The translations under genes were made by a program, and so were the position numbers. A stretch of 47,833 nucleotides of DNA from HGM04593 sp045631905. GTDB lineage: Bacteria; Bacteroidota; Bacteroidia; Bacteroidales; Bacteroidaceae. Each line of letters begins with the position of its first letter. Position 1 is the first letter of the stretch. Shown here piece by piece: positions 1-7,845 of this stretch. The stretch is from positions 1 through 47,833 of the forward strand of contig JAZQVO010000011.1 of NCBI GenBank assembly GCA_045631905.1, read 5' to 3'. The notes below the pieces were generated by a model. It was not told the DNA's origin. It saw only the letters and a list, made by a program, of their open reading frames with translations, and did no database searches.

Positions 1-188
1 GTTGAAACTTGCCAAAGAATACCACCAACTTTGAAAAAAAGTTTTAACCCACGCGGTGCACGCTTCGCCTGTCCTTCTCGCGATTAATAGCTTCTCCTTA
101 ACCTATCCATTTAGATTTTGCATAAATATCGTAGAAGAACCAAAATGAACTATTTAGGTTGTGATATTTATAACGAAGTACTATATAT

Positions 189-274
189 AAAAAAGAACGA
201 GGCACTTTTGTGCCCCCTTCTAAATGTTTTCACAACGGAATAATCCTTATTGTGATTTGCTTTGAAATTAGTAT
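189..274 (-). ncRNA. tracrRNA of the type II-C CRISPR system
   Basis: The plus strand at 250-274 matches the crRNA-sense repeat over 25 nt with two mismatches, so the minus-strand transcript is the anti-repeat. It continues into a stem (CACAA at 246-250ish pairing with TTGTG at 231-235ish around an AAGGATTATTCCG-type loop), then a linker, then a terminator hairpin GGCAC-AAAA-GTGCC (201-214) followed by a T-run on the minus strand (189-194). This is the nexus-plus-terminator shape known for Bacteroidota II-C tracrRNAs. It is transcribed divergently from cas9 and is needed for crRNA maturation and Cas9 loading. The ends are inferred from the promoter and the terminator. Confidence 0.88.
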
Positions 275-276
275 TG

Positions 277-306
277 CAAATATATGATTAATAAATTAAA
301 TACAAT
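277..306 (-). promoter_or_regulatory. tracrRNA promoter
   Basis: On the minus strand a perfect Bacteroidota -7 element TATATTTG lies at 284-277. A 3-of-4 match to the -33 TTTG box (ATTG) lies 18 nt upstream, at 303-306. The predicted start, about 272, coincides with the first paired base of the anti-repeat. Confidence 0.6.
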
Positions 307-347
307 AATTTTATTTATTAAATTTAGAGCAAATAAAAAACAAAGCT

Positions 348-3300
348 ATGAAAAAGATTCTTGGTCTCGATTTAGGAAGTTCCAGTATTGGTTGGGCAAT
401 TATTAATGAGGGTGATGCGGAGCAAAATATAATAGTTGATATGGGTTGTCGCATAATTCCTTTGTCGACTGATGATGCTACACAGTTTTCGAAAGGTCAG
501 ACAATTACAAAAAATGCTGATCGTACTCAAAAGCGTACTCAACGTAAAGGGTATGATCGTTATCAATTAAGGAGGTATCACCTTATGCAAATTTTGAGAA
601 AGTGTGGTATGATGTATGATGAGTCCCTCGTTGCTTTGAAACCTCTTGAACTTTGGGGTATGAGAGCGCGTGCCGCTCAGGAGCAGGTGTCGTTGCAGGA
701 GCTTGGCAGGGTGTTGTTTCACCTAAACCAGAAACGTGGTTATAAGTCGGCAAAGGGTGATTCTAATGTAGACAAGAAACAGTCGGAATATTTACAAAAT
801 ATAGCAGATAGGTACTCTGTTATTAATGAGCGTGGTATAACTATCGGAATGTTTCTTTATGAAAAATTACAGGCCGATTCTTCGTTTCGTTGTAAAGATA
901 ATATATTTCCGCGCATTGCTTATATTGAAGAGTTTGATAGAATTATCGCTGTACAAAAGGTTTTTTACCCTCAAATTTTAACAAATGAGGTTGTTGATGA
1001 AATTCGTAATAGAATAATTTATTACCAGCGTCCTTTGAAGTCGTGCAAGCATTTGGTATCGAAGTGTGAATATGAGCAAAAACAGTATGTTGTTGCCGGT
1101 AAGCCTATTACTATCGGTCCGAAAGTTGCACCTCGGTCGGCTCCGTTATTTCAGGTGTGCAAAATTTGGGAGAGTATTAATAATATTGTTGTTGAAAACC
1201 GCTACAAAGAAAAGTTTATAATTTCTCCTGAACAGAAACAGAGAATATTTGATTTTATGAATACCTATGAGAAGTTGAAGGAGAATGATTTGTTTAAGAT
1301 TTTGGGTATTTCAAAAAAAGATGGTTACTATGGCGGTAGGGCACTTGTTAACGGATTGCAAGGGAATACTACAAGAATTGCTATTGCAAAAGCTCTGCAA
1401 GGTCTTGAAAATGTTGAGGATTTATTGCGTTTCGATGTAAAATGTGTTGATGGTGAAAGGGTTGATACATCGACAGGTGAAATTGTCCCCGTTGTAGATT
1501 CTATGATAGAGAATGAGCCTTTGAATCGTTTGTGGCATGTTCTTTATTCAGTATCCGACCAAGATGAGTTACGTAGAGTATTGCAGTCTAAGTTTTTTAT
1601 AACCAATGATGAAATACTTGAAAAACTTTGTAAACTCGATTTTGTGAAACAGGGATATTGCAATAAATCGACAAAGGCGATGCGTCGTATTCTTCCTTTT
1701 TTGCAACAAGGGTATATGCATTATGATGCTACTGTACTTGCTGGTTATAAAAGTAAGAGTGTGACAAAGGAGGAGAATGAGCAACGTGAATTGCTATCGA
1801 GTATAAAACCACTTGAAAAAGGTGAGTTGCGCCAGCCTATTGTGGAGAAAGTGCTTAACCAGATGATAAATGTGGTGAATGCGTTAATTGCGAGGTATGG
1901 TGCTTTTGATGAGATACGTGTGGAACTTACAAGGGAGTTGAAACAGAGTAAAGAGGAGCGTAAGCAGGCGAACAAATCGATGGGTGATAATCAACGTGAG
2001 AATGATAGATGTTCGAAACTTATCGTAGAGTATGGGCTTGCTCCTACTCGTAGCCGTATACAAAAATATAAAATGTGGGAAGAGACAGGAATGCGGTGTA
2101 TTTATTGTGGGCAAACGGTAGATGTAGGGCAATTCCGGCATGGGTATGAAGTTGAGGTTGAGCATATTATTCCAAAGTCACTACTTTTCGATGATAGTTT
2201 TTCTAACAAAGTATGTGCTTGCCGTAAATGTAATCAGGAAAAGAATAACCGTACGGCTTTCGATTACATGAAAAGCAAAAGTGATGATGTCTTTCAGGAT
2301 TATGTGGAGCGTGTAAATGAGTATTTTAAGAAGCATAAGATTAGCAAAGCGAAATATAATAAATTGCTAATGTCTGCAAAGGATATTCCTACCGACTTTA
2401 TAGATAGGCAATTACGTGAAAGTCAATATATTGCAAGAAAAGCAAAGGAGATTCTGTTGGCGGTATGCAGGAATGTGTATGCAACAAGTGGCAGCGTGAC
2501 CGATTTTTTGCGCCACACTTGGGGGTGGGATAAAGTGCTTCACACACTTAACCTTGCTCGTTATAGAAAGGGTGATTTAACAGAATTTGTTCAGGTTGAG
2601 CATGCCGGAAATACTTACACAGAGGAGCGCATAAAAGGGTGGAACAAACGTCTCGATCACCGTCATCATGCACTAGATGCTCTCGTTATTGCTTGTACTA
2701 AACAGGGTTATATTCAACGACTTAATAATTTGAGTTCTTTAAAGGAGATACCATTTGAATCGTTTGAAAAACAGGGAGTTGTACACCGAGATAAACTAAC
2801 GAAATTGGAGAGATACATTATTGCACAACCTCATTTTACAACAGCAGAGGTGCAGAAGGCTGTTGAAAATATTTTAATATCGTTCAAGGCCGGAAAACGT
2901 GCTGCCACGTTGGGCAAGCGTTATGTTTATAGAGGTGGTAAGCGGGTTCTGGCTCAGTCGGGTATAATTGTTCCGCGTGGTGCAATAAGCGAAGAGAGTG
3001 TTTATGGAGCTATAAACCAACGCGTTGTCTATAAAAAAGGTAAGCCGGAACAAACTGCGGAGTATGTAATAAAGTATCCGCTTTCGTCAATCGATTCGAA
3101 GAAGCTTAAAGATGTGGTAGACAAGGGTATACGAGATATTATAGAGAGACGCTTGAAAGAGTTTGCAGGTAACGAGAAAAATGCTTTTGCTACTCCTTTG
3201 CGCGACCATCAAGGGCGGGTTATAAGAAGTGTTCGCTGTTACACAGGCCTCTCGGCTGTGGTGCCGGTGCGTAATAACGAGAATGGCGAGCCTATCGCTT

Positions 3301-3827
3301 TTGTGAAACCGGGTAACAACCACCATGTGGCAATATATATAGATGATAAAGGTGAGTGGAAAGAGCATATTGCAACTTTATGGCATGCAGTTGAGAGAAA
3401 GAAACATGGTCTACCTGTGATTATAGGTAATACTTCGGAGGTGTGGAGTTGCGTAACTGATGATATGAGTGAGAGTTTTGTGACGCAACTACCCGAGCAG
3501 AACATGCAGTTGAAATTCTCTATGCAACAAAACGATATGTTTGTGCTTGGTATGAGTGACGATGATTTTAATGATGCTTTGAGAAATTGCGATTATGCAA
3601 CACTGAGCAAGAACCTTTATAGGGTGCAGAAATTGGCTACAAAAAATTATGTTTTTCGTTATCATTTGGAAACAAGTGTTGATGATAGATATGAAGGTGT
3701 AAAAGATGAAATGAAATCTAAAAAGATTGGTAAGTTGTTTATAATAAGTAGCTTGGGAGCTTTACAAAAACTTAATCCTAAGAAAGTGAGAATTAACCTT
3801 CTTGGAAAAATCGTAAACAATGATTAA
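348..3827 (+). CDS. cas9: CRISPR-associated endonuclease Cas9, type II-C
   Basis: This is the RNA-guided DNA endonuclease of the locus (1159 aa, the size of a compact II-C Cas9). RuvC-I is at the N terminus (MKKILGLDLG, catalytic Asp8). RuvC-II is VELTREL with Glu526. The HNH domain has EVEHIIPKS with His606, flanked by CxxC pairs (CIYC before it, CACRKC after it) that suggest a zinc ribbon. RuvC-III is HRHHALDAL with His774 and Asp777. All nuclease residues are present, so it should cut both strands. The C-terminal third should hold the wedge and PAM-interacting domain. The start is the ATG that opens directly into RuvC-I. The gene overlaps cas1 by 8 nt, so the three cas genes form one operon. 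Confidence 0.97.
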   Translation: MKKILGLDLGSSSIGWAIINEGDAEQNIIVDMGCRIIPLSTDDATQFSKGQTITKNADRTQKRTQRKGYDRYQLRRYHLMQILRKCGMMYDESLVALKPLELWGMRARAAQEQVSLQELGRVLFHLNQKRGYKSAKGDSNVDKKQSEYLQNIADRYSVINERGITIGMFLYEKLQADSSFRCKDNIFPRIAYIEEFDRIIAVQKVFYPQILTNEVVDEIRNRIIYYQRPLKSCKHLVSKCEYEQKQYVVAGKPITIGPKVAPRSAPLFQVCKIWESINNIVVENRYKEKFIISPEQKQRIFDFMNTYEKLKENDLFKILGISKKDGYYGGRALVNGLQGNTTRIAIAKALQGLENVEDLLRFDVKCVDGERVDTSTGEIVPVVDSMIENEPLNRLWHVLYSVSDQDELRRVLQSKFFITNDEILEKLCKLDFVKQGYCNKSTKAMRRILPFLQQGYMHYDATVLAGYKSKSVTKEENEQRELLSSIKPLEKGELRQPIVEKVLNQMINVVNALIARYGAFDEIRVELTRELKQSKEERKQANKSMGDNQRENDRCSKLIVEYGLAPTRSRIQKYKMWEETGMRCIYCGQTVDVGQFRHGYEVEVEHIIPKSLLFDDSFSNKVCACRKCNQEKNNRTAFDYMKSKSDDVFQDYVERVNEYFKKHKISKAKYNKLLMSAKDIPTDFIDRQLRESQYIARKAKEILLAVCRNVYATSGSVTDFLRHTWGWDKVLHTLNLARYRKGDLTEFVQVEHAGNTYTEERIKGWNKRLDHRHHALDALVIACTKQGYIQRLNNLSSLKEIPFESFEKQGVVHRDKLTKLERYIIAQPHFTTAEVQKAVENILISFKAGKRAATLGKRYVYRGGKRVLAQSGIIVPRGAISEESVYGAINQRVVYKKGKPEQTAEYVIKYPLSSIDSKKLKDVVDKGIRDIIERRLKEFAGNEKNAFATPLRDHQGRVIRSVRCYTGLSAVVPVRNNENGEPIAFVKPGNNHHVAIYIDDKGEWKEHIATLWHAVERKKHGLPVIIGNTSEVWSCVTDDMSESFVTQLPEQNMQLKFSMQQNDMFVLGMSDDDFNDALRNCDYATLSKNLYRVQKLATKNYVFRYHLETSVDDRYEGVKDEMKSKKIGKLFIISSLGALQKLNPKKVRINLLGKIVNND

Positions 3828-4755
3828 GCGCACATTATATTTTGGTAACCCCGCCTATTTGAGTACTCGTTTGGGGCAACTCGAAATCCGTTTGCCCGAA
3901 GTTGAAAAGAATGCTACATTGCCCGACTTTTTTAAAACTTCGGCAGTTACCCAAATACCCATAGAGGATGTCGGTGTGGTTGTGCTCGATAATAGACAAA
4001 TTACTATAACACAAGCAACGTTGGATTCTTTGCTCGAAAATAATGTTGCTGTAATAACATGCGATAAAAACCGCATGCCTGTTGGGCTGTTGTTGCCGTT
4101 AGAATGTAATAAAACACAGAGTGAGCGTTTTCGCCACCAACTAGAAGCGTCGTTACCACTAAAAAAACAACTATGGCAACAGACAATACAGGCGAAAATA
4201 GCCAATCAGGCAATGGTGTTGCAACAAGAGCGTTTTTGTGAGGTGGCGAATATGCGTAAGTGGGCCACAGATGTGCGTAGTGGAGATGTTGAAAATTATG
4301 AGGGTCGTGCAGCTGTGTATTATTGGCAAAATATGTTTGGGCACATACCTGATTTCAGACGCGACCGCGAAGGTGTGCCACCAAACAATCTGCTCAACTA
4401 TGGTTATGCAATATTGCGAGCAGTAGTTGCCCGTGGGCTTGTGGCAAGTGGTCTTTTACCAACCTTGGGTATTCATCATCACAACAGATACAACGCATAT
4501 TGTTTGGCCGATGATATAATGGAACCTTATCGCCCGTATGTTGATAGGCTTGTTTGCGAAATTATCTCATCGGGTGTTGATTACACCGAACTTACCAAAG
4601 ATATAAAAGCAAAATTATTGTCGATACCGGTGCTCGATGTAACTATTAATGGTGAGCGCAGTCCTTTGATGATAGCAGTGGGGCAGACAACAGCATCGCT
4701 ATACAAGTGTTTTAGCGGGGAATTACGTAAGATTGTTTATCCGTTGATTGAATGA
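3820..4755 (+). CDS. cas1: CRISPR-associated integrase Cas1, type II-C
   Basis: Cas1 (311 aa) is the catalytic subunit of the Cas1-Cas2 spacer integrase. The N terminus MIKRTLYFGNPAYLS is typical of type II Cas1. The metal-binding residues are recognisable: Glu161 in NYEGRAA, the His cluster 219-221 in GIHHHNRYN, and Asp231/Asp232 in LADDIMEPYRP. It overlaps the end of cas9 by 8 nt, and its stop overlaps the cas2 start (ATGA), which indicates coupled translation. No Cas4 or Csn2 is present, as expected for II-C. The gene is intact, so adaptation should be possible. Confidence 0.96.
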   Translation: MIKRTLYFGNPAYLSTRLGQLEIRLPEVEKNATLPDFFKTSAVTQIPIEDVGVVVLDNRQITITQATLDSLLENNVAVITCDKNRMPVGLLLPLECNKTQSERFRHQLEASLPLKKQLWQQTIQAKIANQAMVLQQERFCEVANMRKWATDVRSGDVENYEGRAAVYYWQNMFGHIPDFRRDREGVPPNNLLNYGYAILRAVVARGLVASGLLPTLGIHHHNRYNAYCLADDIMEPYRPYVDRLVCEIISSGVDYTELTKDIKAKLLSIPVLDVTINGERSPLMIAVGQTTASLYKCFSGELRKIVYPLIE

Positions 4756-5087
4756 TTGAGCGTTTTAGTGAATATCGTATTATGTGGGTATTGGTATTTT
4801 TTGATTTACCTACCGAAACTGCTCGCGACAGAAAGATATATGCTCAGTTTCGGAAAAACCTCATGCGCGATGGTTTTACTATGTTTCAATTTTCTATATA
4901 CGTGAGACATTGTGCAAGTAAAGAAAATGCCGATGTTCATATTAAGCGTGTTAAAAATTTGTTGCCACCTGTGGGAAAAGTTGGGATATTGTGTATTACC
5001 GATAAACAATTCGGGCAAATTCAACTTTTTTCGGGCAAGCGTACAACCGAGGTTAAGGCTCCCGGTCAGCAGTTGGAACTTTTCTGA
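4752..5087 (+). CDS. cas2: CRISPR-associated protein Cas2
   Basis: Cas2 (111 aa) is the structural dimer partner of Cas1 in spacer integration. The sequence shows a ferredoxin-like first strand with the conserved Asp (WVLVFFDLPTETARDR) and a second strand FQFSIYVRHC, and it ends in a short QQLELF tail as in other II-C Cas2 proteins. The start ATG overlaps the cas1 stop. It is the last gene of the operon and is followed by a hairpin terminator and then the array. Confidence 0.95.
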   Translation: MIERFSEYRIMWVLVFFDLPTETARDRKIYAQFRKNLMRDGFTMFQFSIYVRHCASKENADVHIKRVKNLLPPVGKVGILCITDKQFGQIQLFSGKRTTEVKAPGQQLELF

Positions 5088-5091
5088 AAAT

Positions 5092-5128
5092 AAAAAAATG
5101 GGAACAATCAACGATTGCTCCCATTTTT
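5092..5128 (+). terminator. Terminator of the cas9-cas1-cas2 operon
   Basis: Just after the cas2 stop, ATGGGAACAATC pairs with GATTGCTCCCAT around an AAC loop with one internal mismatch, flanked by an A-run on the left and a T-run on the right. The symmetry means it could also stop minus-strand transcripts leaving the CRISPR array. Confidence 0.8.
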
Positions 5129-5195
5129 CGAATACATTTTTTTATTTCTAAATTTTGCTCTATTTTGTTGATTTACATTGCGATACTAATATCGT
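5129..5195. promoter_or_regulatory. AT-rich leader-like segment beside repeat 1
   Basis: This AT-rich segment lies between the cas terminator and the first repeat. Its last part (5182-5194) is GATACTAATATCG, 12 of 13 identical to the GATACTAATTTCG core of the repeat, and it also forms a small inverted repeat, CGATA-ctaa-TATCG (5181-5194). All repeats at this end are perfect, whereas the far end is degenerate. I therefore infer this is the side where new spacers are integrated. Confidence 0.45.
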
Positions 5196-7079
5196 AATGT
5201 ATTCGGTATTTCAAAGATACTAATTTCGAAGCAAATTACAACCAATTTTTTAATTATCATATTCGCTCTCTTAATGTATTCGGTATTTCAAAGATACTAA
5301 TTTCGAAGCAAATTACAACCTGCTGTTTTATTTTGAATCTTTTGATATAATGTATTCGGTATTTCAAAGATACTAATTTCGAAGCAAATTACAACACTAT
5401 TGAATCATCTTCAATAATAAAGTTAAATGTATTCGGTATTTCAAAGATACTAATTTCGAAGCAAATTACAACCTACGTTCAAACACTGAATTATATTTAG
5501 ATAATGTATTCGGTATTTCAAAGATACTAATTTCGAAGCAAATTACAACAACTTGTAAATGAGTAAGATTTTTGTGGATAATGTATTCGGTATTTCAAAG
5601 ATACTAATTTCGAAGCAAATTACAACAACCGTTCCTTTAAGGTCGCATCTTATGTAATGTATTCGGTATTTCAAAGATACTAATTTCGAAGCAAATTACA
5701 ACCTATGAATGGTTGCATACTATTTGTTGTTCAATGTATTCGGTATTTCAAAGATACTAATTTCGAAGCAAATTACAACTCTGGAGCGCGTGTCATAGAC
5801 CGCTATCTAATGTATTCGGTATTTCAAAGATACTAATTTCGAAGCAAATTACAACTGAGCGTAAGATTCCAAAATTTGAAGTGTAATGTATTCGGTATTT
5901 CAAAGATACTAATTTCGAAGCAAATTACAACTCTTCGCCTCATCTTCAGGACAACCATTGAATGTATTCGGTATTTCAAAGATACTAATTTCGAAGCAAA
6001 TTACAACTGTCTTGCTCTTTCATATATTTTATTTGAAATGTATTCGGTATTTCAAAGATACTAATTTCGAAGCAAATTACAACCTCACATAATTCGTTTT
6101 ATTATGAGTTTCTAATGTATTCGGTATTTCAAAGATACTAATTTCGAAGCAAATTACAACCTCCAACCTATCTCACTCAAAACATAAAGAATGTATTCGG
6201 TATTTCAAAGATACTAATTTCGAAGCAAATTACAACAAATAGGTGTTACGTTAATCATTTTGTTTAATGTATTCGGTATTTCAAAGATACTAATTTCGAA
6301 GCAAATTACAACACAAAGGAGGCTTTGTGCTTTTTGATACTAATGTATTCGGTATTTCAAAGATACTAATTTCGAAGCAAATTACAACAACAGAATTTTG
6401 CGCAAACCAAAAAGACTTAATGTATTCGGTATTTCAAAGATACTAATTTCGAAGCAAATTACAACGAATTTGCTATCATGACACAATCAAAAACAATGTA
6501 TTCGGTATTTCAAAGATACTAATTTCGAAGCAAATTACAACTCTCAAAGTAACATTACGACCAATCAATTAATGTATTCGGTATTTCAAAGATACTAATT
6601 TCGAAGCAAATTACAACAGCGTAGTGGTAAGCGTAGAAGATATGATGAATGTATTCGGTATTTCAAAGATACTAATTTCGAAGCAAATTACAACTACAAC
6701 AAGAACGGTCAGATAGACACAGGCAATGTATTCGGTATTTCAAAGATACTAATTTCGAAGCAAATTACAACTCACATTGCTTTGACCAGCATAAAACCAA
6801 TAATGTATTCGGTATTTCAAAGATACTAATTTCGAAGCAAATTACAACGGGCCGTGAGACCGACGAAGGAGGTACGCCAATGTATTCGGTATTTCAAAGA
6901 TACTAATTTCGAAGCAAATTACAACGCAGTGGCAGCACCATATTCACCCGCAGTGAATGTATTCGGTATTTCAAAGATACTAATTTCGAAGCAAATTACA
7001 ACATGTCGGTCTATTGTTAGGCCTCCACACGGAATGTATTCGGTATTTCAAAGATACTAATTTCGAAGCAAATTCATTC
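5196..7079 (-). CRISPR. Type II-C CRISPR array, 25 repeats of 47 nt and 24 spacers
   Basis: Repeats start at 5196, 5273, 5349, 5426, 5503, 5580, 5656, 5733, 5809, 5885, 5961, 6037, 6114, 6190, 6266, 6342, 6419, 6495, 6571, 6648, 6725, 6802, 6879, 6956 and 7033. Spacers are 29 or 30 nt. On the plus strand the repeat begins AATGTATTCGG and ends GCAAATTACAAC. Its reverse complement, beginning GTTGTAATTTGC, resembles the 47-nt repeats of Bacteroides II-C systems. The tracrRNA anti-repeat fixes crRNA sense on the minus strand. The last repeat (7033-7079) is identical for 42 nt and differs in its final bases (CATTC instead of ACAAC). I noticed no spacer matching the rest of the window by eye. Confidence 0.98.
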
Positions 7080-7090
7080 ATGTAAAAATA

Positions 7091-7417
7091 TTACAATACC
7101 CCTTCGTTGGTTAGTTCTGTTTTTAATTTATGGTAAGTTTCTAAAAGTAACCTGTTATTCTCTTCTTCGTTGTTGGGGTTGCGAATCTCTATTGAGGGAG
7201 TTTCCATGGATTCTTCAATGTCATCGTATTTTACAATGAACGAATCGCCAACATTAATTTCTTTGCTTAACCAAATGTAGGAGGTACCCTTTTCGTCCAT
7301 AGCATTGAGGGTTATTCTGTATTCTCCCTCTTTGTTCGAGATTATTATACCAACTCCTTTGTTTTTATTGGTTGCGTATATGATTTGGTTGCAACTTTTT
7401 AGTACGAGTCCTTTCAT
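7091..7417 (-). CDS. Hypothetical protein, last gene of the terminase operon, paralogue of its upstream neighbour
   Basis: This 108-aa protein is unrecognised. It resembles the preceding gene product over its length: a short beta-rich N terminus (MKGLVLKSCNQIIYATNK), a central VGDSFIVKYDDIEESMETPSIEI that aligns with AGDTIEIKMVSVEAFDTPTETI, and a C-terminal helix ending in NEGVL versus KEKGLL. It has no signal peptide or membrane segment. Its start overlaps the stop of the upstream gene (ATGA), so it belongs to the terminase operon. Its stop lies only 11 nt from the degenerate end of the CRISPR array, with no hairpin between. An anti-CRISPR role cannot be excluded but nothing in the sequence shows it. 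Confidence 0.75.
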   Translation of the reverse strand: MKGLVLKSCNQIIYATNKNKGVGIIISNKEGEYRITLNAMDEKGTSYIWLSKEINVGDSFIVKYDDIEESMETPSIEIRNPNNEEENNRLLLETYHKLKTELTNEGVL

Positions 7418-7743
7418 AGCAATCCTTTCTCTTTGAGTATGGTTTCGAGCATTTGAAATTCCTCTAATTTGGATATGCTCTTCGGTTGTGTTATGTTGTT
7501 GTCGTGAATGGTTTCTGTGGGAGTATCGAATGCTTCCACAGAAACCATTTTAATTTCAATTGTATCTCCGGCTTTAATTGGGAGATATTTGTGCCACGTT
7601 TTTCTTGTCTTTGTATCGAACTCAGTGCATCGTGAGTCAATGAACCCTTTGTTTTGCAGGGCTTCGATAACAACTGTTAGGAGCCCGCTTTTTGTTCCGA
7701 TAACTGTTTTTTTGCCGTTGTGAATAATTTCGAATGCTTTCAT
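7414..7743 (-). CDS. Hypothetical protein, tandem paralogue of the next gene
   Basis: This 109-aa protein of unknown function lies after the terminase. I chose the start MKAFEIIHNGKKTV, which aligns with the start of the downstream paralogue (MKGLVLKSCNQ); the open frame extends 15 codons further upstream without similarity. It is predicted soluble and mostly beta, with a C-terminal helix (KLEEFQMLETILKEKGLL). The roughly 100 nt between it and the terminase stop hold no clear promoter or terminator, so it is probably co-transcribed with the terminase. A small virion or accessory protein of the phage-like element is the best guess. Confidence 0.72.
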   Translation of the reverse strand: MKAFEIIHNGKKTVIGTKSGLLTVVIEALQNKGFIDSRCTEFDTKTRKTWHKYLPIKAGDTIEIKMVSVEAFDTPTETIHDNNITQPKSISKLEEFQMLETILKEKGLL

Positions 7744-7845
7744 TTGTGTTTGTTGCCTTTCGTGATAATTCGTGGGCAAAGAAAACAAAAATTTGCTATT
7801 TATCCTTGAAAATAGGGCTGGAATATTATATATGGGCTGTAATAA

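Noticed and set aside
5243..7032. Self-targeting of the phage-like loci by the CRISPR spacers
   Set aside because: Reading the 24 spacers against both loci by eye showed no match; only an exhaustive search could exclude partial matches.
5876..7060. Short open frames inside the CRISPR array
   Set aside because: They read the repeat sequence itself over and over and depend on spacer length; they are not genes.
7369..7394. Two GGTTGC words near the end of the minus-strand operon
   Set aside because: They lie inside the coding region of the 7091-7417 gene and no -7 element with the right spacing was found.
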